From: CAVVEC01 sp963770485
Lineage (GTDB): Bacteria > Acidobacteriota > Terriglobia > Terriglobales > Acidobacteriaceae
Assembly: GCA_963770485.1 (NCBI GenBank)
Contig: CAVYPX010000011.1
Location: forward strand, 186,001-250,000
DNA: 64,000 nt
Direction of reading: 5' to 3'
In this document: positions 8,674-16,954 of the stretch, one piece after another
How the letters are laid out: each line of letters opens with the position of its first letter
Position numbering within the stretch: position 1 is the stretch's first letter
The notes under the pieces: model-generated
The model's input: the letters and a program-made list of their open reading frames with translations, nothing else
Database searches by the model: none
Told to the model about the DNA's origin: nothing
Made by a program: the position numbers and the translations under genes

Positions 8674-9012
8674 ATGAGACGAAGTAACTTCGCATTGCGG
8701 CTGCAACCCTCTTTACTCGACGAGTTGCGCAAGGCTGCCGAGGCGGAAGGCGTAGCTCTCAACCAGCTCATCAACATCGCCGTGGCGGAAAAGGTTTCTG
8801 CCTTGCGCTCCGAAGATTATTTCCGGGAAAGAGGTCGTCGTGTCGATCGAGCCGAAACCCTGCGGATTCTCGAGCGCGCGGGAAAAGGAAATCTCCCGCT
8901 GACGGGCGATGAGCTTCCAGCGGAATGGCCAAAGAAGCCAGGCCGGAAAGCCGCGAATGGGAGGGATTCAGTCAGCAAGCGCGGGCAAAAGAAAAAGACC
9001 GCTGCTAAGTAG
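8674..9012 (+). CDS. Ribbon-helix-helix DNA-binding protein, HicB/CopG-like, orphan
   Basis: 112 residues. The first 45 (MRRSNFALRLQPSLLDELRK... ALNQLINIAVAEKVSAL) form a ribbon-helix-helix pattern like the C-terminal domain of HicB antitoxins: a strand with alternating hydrophobics, a helix starting PSLLDELRK and a second helix NQLINIAVAEK. The remainder is charged and ends in a lysine-rich tail (GQKKKTAAK). No HicA-type or other toxin gene lies beside it. It sits between two functionally related minus-strand genes and could regulate them, but nothing in the sequence proves this. Confidence 0.65.
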   Translation: MRRSNFALRLQPSLLDELRKAAEAEGVALNQLINIAVAEKVSALRSEDYFRERGRRVDRAETLRILERAGKGNLPLTGDELPAEWPKKPGRKAANGRDSVSKRGQKKKTAAK

Positions 9013-9078
9013 CGCTGGCAGACCCAGTGTCGGGCGCAATGGGCGCCCGCTGCTAACGACGAACGACCACCGACGGTT

Positions 9079-10320
9079 TTACAGCTTGGCCCGCAGCACG
9101 CTGATCACATCGTCCGAGGTGATGACCCCGGTCAGCTTTCTGGTATCGTCCACTACGGGTAGAGTGAGTAGATTGTACTTATCGAACAGTTCGGCCACTA
9201 CTTTGTCATCCGCTCCGGCCAGGCAGGAGATCAACGGCTCCTGGGTAAGCGAAAGCAAAGGCGTCTCGGACCCGGCCAGCACCAGTTTTGCCAGAGGCAC
9301 GGCGCCCGCCAGCGTGCCGCGCGAGTCTACCAGATAAATCGTGCTTACGGCTTCGATGCCGCCTTCAAATCCCCGTAAAGCTTCCACCGCGTCATGGGCG
9401 GTCGCGGCCAAGCCCAGCGCCAGGTACTCGGTGTTCATGCGGCCGGCAGCCGTGGTCTCCTTAAACTCCAAGAGTCCGGATACTTCCTCGCGCTCTTCCG
9501 GGGCCATTTCCAACAGAATTTCCGAGGTGCGCTCCTCGGGCAGGTCGGCCAGTAAATCCGCGGCGGCGTCTGGATCCATCTCTTCCACAATGTCGGCCGC
9601 CCGGTCGGAATCGAGCGACTCCACAATGGCCTTCTGTACCTTTGGTTCGATCTCTTCCAGAGCCTCCGCCGCGACGTCCTCGTCGAGCGTCTCAAACACC
9701 GCTTCGCGCTCGTCAGGCGCTAGCTCCTCCACGATGTCGGCAATGTCGGCAGGATGCAGGCGGGCCAGGCGTTCGTGAGAGATTTTCAGCTTGACCCGCC
9801 GGGCCGGGTCAGTTTCAATCAGGTCCACAAACTCCCACGGAATGGTGCGCGGAGGAATCTGGCGCAGCAATGCCCGCAATGCCGCCACCGGGACTATGCC
9901 CTTCAGCAAGCGGCGAATCGCGCCCCGGGCGCCAACATCCACCGAGCCGATCTTGAGCACAGGATGGTTGTTACTCGTGTCCTCGTGCAAATCCACATCG
10001 TTGACGCGAACAACTTTGCGTCCGTTGATGTCGATGATCTGCTGGTCGAGCAGGTCTCGCGCCAGCAGAAACAGGCCTTCCGCTCCGTTGGACGCTGCCC
10101 AGGTGGAAGCCGCTGTGGCCGCGCGAAAACCGCCATTGATAGACGCGACAGCGGTGAACGGCAAGATGCGGTCGCCGGCTTTGGTCCGGACAATGATCAC
10201 CGCAACCCGAGCGCGGTCCTCCTGCGGGGCCAATGCCATTTCGTGCACACGCCCGCAGCGGTCTCCGGCCGTATCGAATACGGGCAAGCCCAGCAATTCG
10301 GTAAGTGCGAGCGTAGCCAT
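9079..10320 (-). CDS. PRC-barrel / MgtE_N / CBS-pair protein without membrane domain
   Basis: 413 residues from the ATG at 10320. Order: PRC-barrel-like segment (LPVFDTAGDRCGRVHEM...ILPFTAV), a second similar segment (QQIIDINGRKVVRVNDV), an MgtE N-terminal superhelix (repeats such as HPADIADIVEEL, DRAADIVEEMDPDAAADLL), and two CBS domains (VSTIYLVDSRGTLAG; LLTLPVVDDTRKLTGVIT). In MgtE channels these cytosolic parts sense Mg2+ and gate the pore. Here the five-helix membrane domain is missing; the frame ends right after CBS2. It probably works as a soluble sensor for a separate permease, and the NRAMP-like gene on the same strand is the obvious partner. Confidence 0.8.
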   Translation of the reverse strand: MATLALTELLGLPVFDTAGDRCGRVHEMALAPQEDRARVAVIIVRTKAGDRILPFTAVASINGGFRAATAASTWAASNGAEGLFLLARDLLDQQIIDINGRKVVRVNDVDLHEDTSNNHPVLKIGSVDVGARGAIRRLLKGIVPVAALRALLRQIPPRTIPWEFVDLIETDPARRVKLKISHERLARLHPADIADIVEELAPDEREAVFETLDEDVAAEALEEIEPKVQKAIVESLDSDRAADIVEEMDPDAAADLLADLPEERTSEILLEMAPEEREEVSGLLEFKETTAAGRMNTEYLALGLAATAHDAVEALRGFEGGIEAVSTIYLVDSRGTLAGAVPLAKLVLAGSETPLLSLTQEPLISCLAGADDKVVAELFDKYNLLTLPVVDDTRKLTGVITSDDVISVLRAKL

Positions 10321-10513
10321 TGATTCCGTGCCGTTCTGAGAATACTCGGGTATTCCACCAGAATCCAGAAGGCTTTCATCGGCTGTTTTACCGGATGACT
10401 TGAGCAGATTTAGGTCACGAATCTCGGGCGAGATGCCCGCTAAGGGAGCCTGCTGTGTTAGACTTACGCAGCTTTCTTTCCCTCTCTGCAATTTCTCGAT
10501 GGAGGTATACCTC

Positions 10514-11653
10514 ATGATGCAACTAAATGTGCGGCCGCTCTTAACATGGTTAACGGCCGTGACTGTGATCATGGCGGCATTGACCAGTCCCGCTCGGGCG
10601 GGCGACCAGGAGAACGTCTTGTACACCTTCACCGGCGACGCTAACAGGTGGCCGAGCGGCAGCCTGCTTTTCGATGCGTCTGGCAACCTTTATGGCACAA
10701 CTTATGCTGGTGAGGTCTTTCAACTGGTCCCGGCGGGTGGTTCGTGGACATACAACACTCTGTACGACTTTAGCACTGGAGGCGAGGACAACACCTGGGG
10801 GTTGACCTTCGACAGCGCCGGGGATCTGTATGGCACGACATGGCGCGATGGCTCAACCGACTACGGGGTAGTGTTCGAATTGCTTCCATCCAAGAGCGGG
10901 ACGTGGAGGAAAAAAGTAATCCGCGGCTTCAAGGGAACGGCCGGCGGTTCGAATGCCCCCTCGGGCAACGTAATTTTTGATAAGGCCGGGAACCTGTATG
11001 GTGTTGCAGTCGTTTCCAACGTCGGAATTGTCTTCAAGTTGACTCCCCGCAAGCGGGGCCAATGGAAGGAGGAGATCCTCCGCGCATTCGGAAGCCAGGG
11101 GATCAACGCAGGGCTCGTATTCGATTCGACCGGCAACCTCTATGGCACAACAAGCGCCGGCGGGGCTTACGGGGCGGGCACAGTCTTCAAGTTATCTTTG
11201 GTCAAAGGAAAGTGGACAGAGCAAGTGCTATATGACTTTACCGGTGGCAGCGATGGGTCGAACCCGGACTCAGGCGTATTGCTCGATGCGGCAGGAAACC
11301 TCTATGGCACCACGAGTTACGGCGGCACAGATGGGGGAGGGGTGGTCTTCGAGCTCACGCCGGGCCAAAACGGGAAGTGGTCCGAGAGTGTAGTTGAGAA
11401 CTTCCACTACCATCCCTACAGCCTAATCGCTGACACATCCGGAAACCTGTACGGGACGGCCGGGGAACTGGTGTTTGAGCTTCAGCATCTGAAGGATGGC
11501 CAGTGGCGCGAGGATGTGCTCTACAGGTTCACTGGCGCAGATGCCCACGCGGGTCCGCAAGGCTTGGTCTTCGACAGCGCCGGTAATCTCTATGGGGCGA
11601 CCTGGGCGGGCGGCGTCTATGGGAGCGGCACTATCTACGAGTTGACGCCCTAA
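10514..11653 (+). CDS. Exported tandem-repeat protein of the Gloeo/Verruco repeat type
   Basis: 379 residues. GGAGG at 10501-10505 precedes ATG 10514 by eight bases. A signal peptide (PLLTWLTAVTVIMAALTSPARA) leads into about eight repeats of 40-55 residues built on 'LYDFTGG...L.FDSAGNLYGTT..GG..G.GTVFKL'. This repeat (TIGR03803-like, choice-of-anchor family) is frequent in Acidobacteriota, Verrucomicrobia and Gloeobacter and probably folds as a beta-propeller. The role is unknown; extracellular or cell-surface placement is likely. It diverges from the PRC/MgtE_N gene. Confidence 0.8.
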   Translation: MMQLNVRPLLTWLTAVTVIMAALTSPARAGDQENVLYTFTGDANRWPSGSLLFDASGNLYGTTYAGEVFQLVPAGGSWTYNTLYDFSTGGEDNTWGLTFDSAGDLYGTTWRDGSTDYGVVFELLPSKSGTWRKKVIRGFKGTAGGSNAPSGNVIFDKAGNLYGVAVVSNVGIVFKLTPRKRGQWKEEILRAFGSQGINAGLVFDSTGNLYGTTSAGGAYGAGTVFKLSLVKGKWTEQVLYDFTGGSDGSNPDSGVLLDAAGNLYGTTSYGGTDGGGVVFELTPGQNGKWSESVVENFHYHPYSLIADTSGNLYGTAGELVFELQHLKDGQWREDVLYRFTGADAHAGPQGLVFDSAGNLYGATWAGGVYGSGTIYELTP

Positions 11654-12048
11654 CAACATGAATGAAGAACAGGCGTCTCAAAATCCCAAACGGCTGGGCC
11701 GGGATTCGGTGGGGCCGTTGGCGCCATAACGCCGCTTGAACCGTTGCACCTACCGTGGACTCAGCCGCAGCAGACGGGCTTCGTCTACGCTCAGCCGATC
11801 GCCGGATGCATTCTCGATGACTTTCAGGCGTTGCAGTTCTTTCTGACTCGATGTCACCGCCCCGATAGGGTGACAAAGTCTGGTTGCAGTTAGGGCGTGA
11901 CATTTATCTTGGCATCTGCACCCCTTGGTCAGCCCTTGGTCATCGCGTTGACATTTGTGTAGGGGAAAGGCGAAACTACCGATTCGCTAACCGGGAGCAT
12001 GGTTGGCGGATGTTCCGGGTCGACGAGCTTGATCACAAACTGTTTGCC
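11654..12048. other. Intergenic stretch with a transposase relic
   Basis: The left half holds a decayed transposase fragment (11678-11857, minus strand). To its right CCCTTGGTCA occurs twice within 20 bases around 11925-11942, and a TTGACA at 11948-11953 lacks a good -10. No intact gene was found. Confidence 0.6.
11678..11857 (-). pseudogene. Relic of an ISNCY-type transposase, N-terminal part
   Basis: Read on the minus strand from GTG 11857, the frame gives VTSSQKELQRLKVIENA, then RLSVDEARLLRLSPR, a TAG stop as codon 36, then VQRFKRRYGANGPTESRP and a second stop at 11678. This matches the helix-turn-helix start of ISNCY/IS481-like transposases (SQKEL.R..VIE.....RLSV.EAA.LL.LS.RQV.RL..R). 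The internal stop replaces the Gln of the RQVQR segment, one alanine of EAARLL is missing, and the catalytic domain is absent. It is a dead fragment. Confidence 0.7.
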
Positions 12049-12495
12049 ATGACCGAACTGCGGGCCTCCTACACGCTGGATTCGACGCTGGAGACCGTCG
12101 ACAACGCCGAGCAAACCGCCAGCCGGATCGCCGCCGAAGCCGGATTCGACGAAGACGAGATCATGCAAATCTCGATGGCGGTGCGCGAAGCAGCCGTGAA
12201 CGCCGTACTGCATGGCAATGCGTACGATCCGGGAAAGAAAGTCAGATTGGAGTTCGAGAGGACCGGCCACGACCTGGTGATCACGATTCGTGATCAGGGT
12301 AAAGGGTGGGACCTGGCCAAGATTCCCGATCCCTTGGCGCCTGAGAATCTTTTGAAGACTTCAGGCCGGGGAATTTTTCTCATCCGCTCGTTTATGGACG
12401 AGGTGCAAATCCACCCCTCCCAAACGGGCACCGAAATCAAACTCGTTAAGCACGTCCGCGGATCATCCGCAGGCGCTAAGGAGGCTTCCCAGTGA
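12049..12495 (+). CDS. RsbW/SpoIIAB-like serine kinase, anti-sigma factor
   Basis: 148 residues from ATG 12049. It carries the GHKL ATPase boxes of anti-sigma kinases: N-box AVREAAVNAVLHGN, G1 box IRDQGKGWD, and G2-like SGRGIFLIRSFMDEV. Proteins of this type bind a sigma factor or another regulator and phosphorylate a partner STAS protein. The next gene is such a STAS protein and overlaps it by four bases, so they form a translationally coupled pair. No sigma factor or RsbU-type phosphatase is nearby, so the target is encoded elsewhere. An in-frame ATG at 12010 would add 13 residues with no family similarity. Confidence 0.85.
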   Translation: MTELRASYTLDSTLETVDNAEQTASRIAAEAGFDEDEIMQISMAVREAAVNAVLHGNAYDPGKKVRLEFERTGHDLVITIRDQGKGWDLAKIPDPLAPENLLKTSGRGIFLIRSFMDEVQIHPSQTGTEIKLVKHVRGSSAGAKEASQ

Positions 12496-12836
12496 CTATG
12501 AAGACCAGTACTCGTCAGGTAGACGGTGTAACCATCGTGGATTGCAGCGGCCGCATCACCCTGGGTGAAGGCAGTGTGATTCTGCGGGACACAGTGCGCG
12601 ACCTGCTCTCCAAGGGCCAGAAGAAAATTCTGCTCAACCTGGGCGAGGTCACCTACATTGATAGCTCGGGCATTGGCGAACTAGTCAGTGCTTTCACCAC
12701 CGTACGGAACCAGGGCGGCGACCTCAAACTGCTGAACCTGACCAAAAAAGTGCACGACCTGCTGCAGATCACCAAGCTTTACACCGTCTTTGACGTGAAA
12801 GACGACGAAGCGGCAGGGGTCAAGGCATTCAAGTAA
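12492..12836 (+). CDS. STAS-domain anti-sigma factor antagonist (RsbV/SpoIIAA-like)
   Basis: 114 residues, a single STAS domain. The motif YIDSSGIGELVSA (serines 58 and 59) is the phosphorylation site recognised by RsbW-type kinases. In the unphosphorylated form such proteins bind the kinase and free the sigma factor. The start is GTG 12492, overlapping the upstream stop (GTGA), or ATG 12498 two codons later. A hairpin followed by T residues at 12860-12907 ends the unit. Confidence 0.87.
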   Translation: MTMKTSTRQVDGVTIVDCSGRITLGEGSVILRDTVRDLLSKGQKKILLNLGEVTYIDSSGIGELVSAFTTVRNQGGDLKLLNLTKKVHDLLQITKLYTVFDVKDDEAAGVKAFK

Positions 12837-13177
12837 CACTGCTCCACTTTCCTGTTGGCGGCGAGGGCCATCGGCAACGAGACCGGCCCTTCTCTCGCCT
12901 TTTTCTGTTTTGGGAAAATTCTGACTTTTTTCACTCCGCTCTTGACTCGCATTCGCCCCGCCCGCTTTACACTGATCGCAGGACGCGGCTTTGGGAAACG
13001 AAAAACCTAAAGCCTTGTCATTCCGAAGAGCATGGCGACGAGGAATCTGCAGTTTTCTTTGAGGATTGTCAAAAACTACAGATCCCTCCCCCTCGGCTTC
13101 GCTCGGGGCTCGGCCTTCGGCCTCGGCAAAACCGCTCGGGGTGATAACGAGCCGAACAGTTTGCAGGAGATCTGGCT
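12837..13177. other. Intergenic stretch with a terminator and a degenerate palindromic repeat
   Basis: After the terminator there is about 100 bases without recognisable content, then a repeat variant at 13017-13145 (GTCATTCCGAAGAGCATGGCGACGAGG-type left part and a right part with CTCGGCTTCGCTCGGGG stems). The next gene's ribosome binding site AGGAGA is at 13165-13170. Confidence 0.55.
12860..12907 (+). terminator. Intrinsic terminator after the rsbWV-like pair
   Basis: GGCGAGGGCC (12860-12869) can pair with GGCCCTTCTCTCGCC (12885-12899) with a small bulge, followed directly by TTTTTCTGTTTT. Placed 24 bases after the STAS gene stop. Confidence 0.65.
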
Positions 13178-13702
13178 GTGGCATGGTTCTTGTTTTTCGC
13201 GCTGGCATTGCTCTTCCCTGCTCTCTCACTTACGGAGTGCATCCCGATCACTGCAGCCCGTCAGCATATTGGCGAAGACCAATGCGTGACCGGCAAGGTC
13301 ATTCGCGTGAAGCACGGCAGCCGCGGCGTAACCTTCTTTGATTTCTGTGAGGACTCCCGGGTGTGTCCATTCACCGTCGTGGTCTTTCCGCACGATCTAA
13401 GAGCTATCGGCGATGTGCGCCAGTTGCAGAACAGAGTGATCGAAGTTCACGGCCCGGTGAAAGAATATGATGGGCGAGCGGAAATCGTGCTGCAACAGTC
13501 GAGGCAGCTAACTGGCGAAGGGGCTCGCATTCCCGCACTGCCCAAAAACTACGATGTGGAGAATAAAGGCCGCTACAGCGCCGGAACATTCAGCCTGCCC
13601 AAGCCCGCGTACAAAACCTCACCCAAGCGGCAGACGGCGAAGCTGCCGATTGAAATCCCCAACGATTCGGATTCAATCGGAAGTCCCGGCCCACCGCAAT
13701 AA
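13178..13702 (+). CDS. Exported hypothetical protein with an OB-fold-like domain
   Basis: 174 residues. The GTG start at 13178 follows AGGAGA by seven bases. A signal peptide (MAWFLFFALALLFPALSLTEC) ends at a cysteine, which would fit a lipoprotein though the box is poor. The core, QCVTGKVIRVKHGSRGVTFFDFCED...VVVFPHDL...LQNRVIEVHGPVKEYDGRAEIVL, has the spacing of small OB-fold proteins (G.V..V.......FLDF......V.G.V..Y.GR.EI.L), a fold used to bind nucleic acid or other ligands outside the cell. The tail is proline/lysine rich and likely disordered. The function is unknown. Confidence 0.62.
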   Translation: MAWFLFFALALLFPALSLTECIPITAARQHIGEDQCVTGKVIRVKHGSRGVTFFDFCEDSRVCPFTVVVFPHDLRAIGDVRQLQNRVIEVHGPVKEYDGRAEIVLQQSRQLTGEGARIPALPKNYDVENKGRYSAGTFSLPKPAYKTSPKRQTAKLPIEIPNDSDSIGSPGPPQ

Positions 13703-13811
13703 TCTGGCTCTGCTGATCTTCTCTGCGTACTCCGCGGATTCTTTTTGCGAACTCTGCGATTTAAGGTTTTCCCTCAGCCCTCAGACACCGGAGCGAGCAT
13801 ATTTTGTGTCT

Positions 13812-14981
13812 CTACACCATTCCCTTCCTCAACTCCTCGAGCGGATAGAAGGTCCCACGCCATACCACGCCGCCCCGACTCAAAGTCAGCGTCATCGAAC
13901 GCAGCATGATGTAAACGAACAGGATCGTGCTGATGGGGTGAAGAAAGAAATAATACGGCGGAATAGGAGATTCCCATGACATTCCCACATAAATCGCGAA
14001 CATGGATGCGAGCGCAATGGCGTATGGCATGCGCGCCCATCCCTGTGCCAGCCAGATTCCCAGGAACGGCATCAGGTTTAGAAATGCCAGTGCAAAAGCT
14101 GACGCCAGAGCGCGCCACCACTGAAACGACATGATGGCAAAGAAATTCTTGGTGAGATTGTTGACCATGCCCATGGCGCCCTTGGCCCAACGGATCGAAA
14201 TCAGATCCTCGCCGAAAACGTTGCGCTGGGCGTACCCGGCATTCTTCACGATCTTGCCCAGCTTCATATCATCCAGCACCTCAAAGCGCAGCGCCTGGTA
14301 GCTGCCCACGGCGTCGTAGACGCGGCGGCGGATCAGGTTGAACGCGCCCACACCCATGTGGTCTTTGGTCTTGGGATCGGCAACTTTCCAGGGCCGGTGT
14401 CCAAACACAAACAACGTCTGGAAGAAAGCAACCATCATTTTCTCGCCGGGGCTCTTCATAATCATTTGCGGAAACAGCACCACGTGGTCGGCTTGTTCGG
14501 AGTTCGCGTAGGTCATGGCGCGGCTCAGCACGTCCGGACGGAAAAGCACGTCGGCGTCGGTGAACAGCAGCCAGTCTCCGGTCGCCTGTTTGGCCGCGGT
14601 CCACATGGCATGCACCTTGCCCAGCCAGCCCGGCGGCAACTCGGCAACGTGAAGGACCTTCAGGCAACCGCGAGCCGCCGCCGTGGTCGCAATGCGATCC
14701 ATGATTTCGCCCGTCCAATCAGTGGAGCGATCATTCACGGCGATGACTTCATAGTTGTCGTAATCGAGTTGCAGCAACTGGGCGAGGGTTGCTTCGATGT
14801 GCTCTTCTTCATTGCGGGCGGGGACGATGATGCTGACCCGTGGGTCGCCGCCGGCACTCGGCCTGCGATTCCACGGACGCGCGATGTCCGCAATTTTCGG
14901 CATGCCGAGCGCGGCGTCGATAATGCGCGAAAGCCAAACCAATGCCAGGATGCTGCCTGCAATCCAATGGAAATAGCTCAT
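13812..14981 (-). CDS. hpnB: HpnB-like family 2 glycosyltransferase, membrane-bound
   Basis: 389 residues. An N-terminal hydrophobic helix is followed by a GT-A domain: RVSIIVPARNEEEHIE, NDRSTDWTGEI, LLFTDADVLF (the DxD metal-binding motif) and a C-terminal group of three or four membrane helices. The overall layout and length match the hopene-associated glycosyltransferase HpnB family, though general GT2 enzymes look similar. The substrate is not known for HpnB; a lipid carrier or hopanoid head group is the usual guess. The ATG at 14981 overlaps the stop of the upstream MFS gene by four bases (ATGA), so the two are coupled. The main hopanoid operon lies about 15 kb away. Confidence 0.7.
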   Translation of the reverse strand: MSYFHWIAGSILALVWLSRIIDAALGMPKIADIARPWNRRPSAGGDPRVSIIVPARNEEEHIEATLAQLLQLDYDNYEVIAVNDRSTDWTGEIMDRIATTAAARGCLKVLHVAELPPGWLGKVHAMWTAAKQATGDWLLFTDADVLFRPDVLSRAMTYANSEQADHVVLFPQMIMKSPGEKMMVAFFQTLFVFGHRPWKVADPKTKDHMGVGAFNLIRRRVYDAVGSYQALRFEVLDDMKLGKIVKNAGYAQRNVFGEDLISIRWAKGAMGMVNNLTKNFFAIMSFQWWRALASAFALAFLNLMPFLGIWLAQGWARMPYAIALASMFAIYVGMSWESPIPPYYFFLHPISTILFVYIMLRSMTLTLSRGGVVWRGTFYPLEELRKGMV

Positions 14982-16219
14982 CCCGCCGGAACTCCCATCG
15001 CGCCGTGTTTCTCGACCCGCACGGGCGGAGCGAATCGCATGCCATAAAAAAGTATCGCTGAGGAAACCGCCATCGCGATCACGGGCAGAATGAACGCAGC
15101 CTCGAGCGAACGCCGGTCGGCGACATATCCCATGAGCGTGGGTGAAGGTACGTCGCCGAGAAGATGGAAAATGAAAATATTCACCGCGATGGCCGTGGCC
15201 CGAATGTGCGCGCCCACCGAGTTGACCAGTGCCGTATTCAGCGGCGAAGTATTCAGCAGCAGGAAAAACGCCGCTACGGCAATGGCCGGCAACATGACAG
15301 GGCCTCGGGTGAACAGGGCGACAATCATGACGGGAACGCCCAGTCCCATGCTGATGGCGGACACCAGGTAATAAGAGCTCTTCATCCGCGGCAGCAGAAG
15401 ATCGCCGAGCCAGCCACCGGCCAAGGATGCAAGGATTCCGTCTACCACCACGATGGCCCCGAAGAGTTCGTTCGCACTTTTCAAGCTGTAGCCGCGTGCG
15501 CGGGAGAGAAAAGTCGGCATCCACACCTGAATTCCGCCAAGGGCAAACGTCATGGCGGCCATGCCCATCGTGACCGTCCAGAATGCCGGGTTCCGTGCCA
15601 GGCCGAGAATGGTTCCCCGCTCCGGAGTTTCTTTCAGCGAGTCGAACTGGCCGCGCGGAGGCTCAGGAATGAACCATACCGCCAGGGCCAGCAGGAAGCC
15701 GGGAACAGCGGCAATATAAAAAGGGAACCTCCAGCCGAAATCTGGGGCGAGTTTTCCCCCAAGCAAGTACCCAGCCGCGGTGCCAACCGGGATCGCGAGA
15801 TAAAAAATACCGAAAATGCGGCCGCGCTCGTCCTCTGGAAAAAGGTCGGCGACGAAGGTGGGAGCGATGGTCACGAACGTGGCTTCCCCGATTCCGACCA
15901 GCGTATGGCGGACCAAGAGCTGCCAATAGGTATGAGTAACCGCGGTGAGCAGCGTGAGCGCACTCCAAAAGATTGCGCCCAACACGATGATCAGCTTGCG
16001 CGAATACCGGTCCGCCAGAGGGCCGGTAAACGGGGCCGCGACCATATAAAAACCGAGAAAGGCGCTGGTTAGATAGCCCACCTGGATGTTGCTGAGATGG
16101 AATTCCGTCTGCACCAGCGGCTGCACCGCAAACAGCACCGAGCGATCGATGTAGTTGAGCAGGTTCAGCGCGGTGAGCAGGGCCAGCGCCGTCCGGGGAT
16201 AGAGTTTCGTTTGGCTCAC
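14978..16219 (-). CDS. MFS transporter of the spinster-like group
   Basis: 413 residues with about 12 hydrophobic segments. The N-terminal NLLNYIDRSVLFAVQPLVQ and the loop motif GPLADRYSRKLIIVLG are the usual MFS signatures; the second half has GGWLGDLLLPRMKSS. The NYIDR opening is typical of the spinster/sphingolipid-transporter-like MFS group, members of which move lipids or lipid-like molecules in eukaryotes; bacterial substrates are mostly unknown. It is coupled to the HpnB-like glycosyltransferase, so a glycolipid or its precursor is a reasonable but unproved cargo. GTG start at 16219; a TATATT box ends ten bases before it. Confidence 0.75.
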   Translation of the reverse strand: MSQTKLYPRTALALLTALNLLNYIDRSVLFAVQPLVQTEFHLSNIQVGYLTSAFLGFYMVAAPFTGPLADRYSRKLIIVLGAIFWSALTLLTAVTHTYWQLLVRHTLVGIGEATFVTIAPTFVADLFPEDERGRIFGIFYLAIPVGTAAGYLLGGKLAPDFGWRFPFYIAAVPGFLLALAVWFIPEPPRGQFDSLKETPERGTILGLARNPAFWTVTMGMAAMTFALGGIQVWMPTFLSRARGYSLKSANELFGAIVVVDGILASLAGGWLGDLLLPRMKSSYYLVSAISMGLGVPVMIVALFTRGPVMLPAIAVAAFFLLLNTSPLNTALVNSVGAHIRATAIAVNIFIFHLLGDVPSPTLMGYVADRRSLEAAFILPVIAMAVSSAILFYGMRFAPPVRVEKHGAMGVPAG

Positions 16220-16954
16220 TTGGCGAAGGAATATACCACGGCGGCATCAAGGGGCGGCGAACGACATGCTCAAACCAGATAGAAACTCATCCGCAAAGGA
16301 CGCAAACGCGCGCAGAAGGTCCTCCATCAAAACGGTAGTGGCTCAGTTTGATTTGTCATCCCGAGCAAGCGTTCTCTGCGCAGCGAGGGATCTGGGCGAG
16401 CCGCGCGGAAGCGTCGCGTTCTTTGCGACGCAATAATCGCGCGTTTGGCTCGCTTCCACACCAAACTGAGCCAGTACCATCAAAACCACGGAAGTCCCTG
16501 ACCACAGAACCCGGTGTACAATTTCTGCTCAGATTTTTGTGAAGCGTTCTTCGGACAGCTAAGAAGCAGCAAAAGGTAAGCAAGTCCCGGGGGATCAGTT
16601 CCCAATTTTGGAATGTTATAGCTACCAGATAACATTTCGCGCCACGGGCCTCTGGCGCGCTTCTAAATGCCGGGATGACCCCAAACGTCATCCATGCACC
16701 CGATCGTCGCTCCACGGCCCTCCAAATGCGATTAAATGGCATTCTACGCGATGGGCGGACCGTCATTTTGCATCTCCGATACAAGCGGAACGAAGATTCA
16801 ACAAGTTAGCTTGAAGTGAATAAAAGTGAGACGCGCAACCCAAACCCGAAGATTGCGGGTATGCTACTCTTCGCGGTTTTTGAAGAGTCAACAATTCCAG
16901 GATGCCGGTAAGGCCGGGCGCTTGCGCTCCGCCGAGGAAGGAAAACTCCCAGAC
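16220..16954. other. Long intergenic stretch, no gene found
   Basis: About 735 bases between divergent genes. It carries an inverted-repeat element at 16341-16472 and then about 400 bases in which frames exist but show no family features, no ribosome binding site and no codon pattern like the neighbours. Several partial -10-like boxes (TATGCT 16860, TACTCT 16865) may serve the gene at 16955. Confidence 0.5.
16341..16472. repeat. Palindromic repeat bounded by GGCTCAGTTTG arms
   Basis: GGCTCAGTTTG at 16341-16351 is repeated inverted as CAAACTGAGCC at 16462-16472. Between them are a GTCATCCCGAGCAAGCG-type arm and an internal GCGTCGCGTTCTTTGCGACGC hairpin. It is a variant of the dispersed palindromic family, here enclosed in its own terminal inverted repeat. 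Confidence 0.75.

Noticed and set aside
11948..11976. Promoter for the rsbW-like gene (TTGACA)
   Set aside because: The bases 17 and 18 positions downstream do not form an acceptable -10 box.
14358..15047. Plus-strand frame opposite the glycosyltransferase
   Set aside because: No recognisable domain, and the minus-strand gene has a DxD motif and membrane helices.
15164..16072. Open frame of 302 codons on the plus strand
   Set aside because: Antisense to the MFS gene; it is rich in Gln, His and Arg, as expected for a shadow of a membrane protein.
16356..16784. Minus-strand frame of 142 codons in the long gap
   Set aside because: It runs through a palindromic repeat, has no ribosome binding site and no known domain; unlikely to be a gene.
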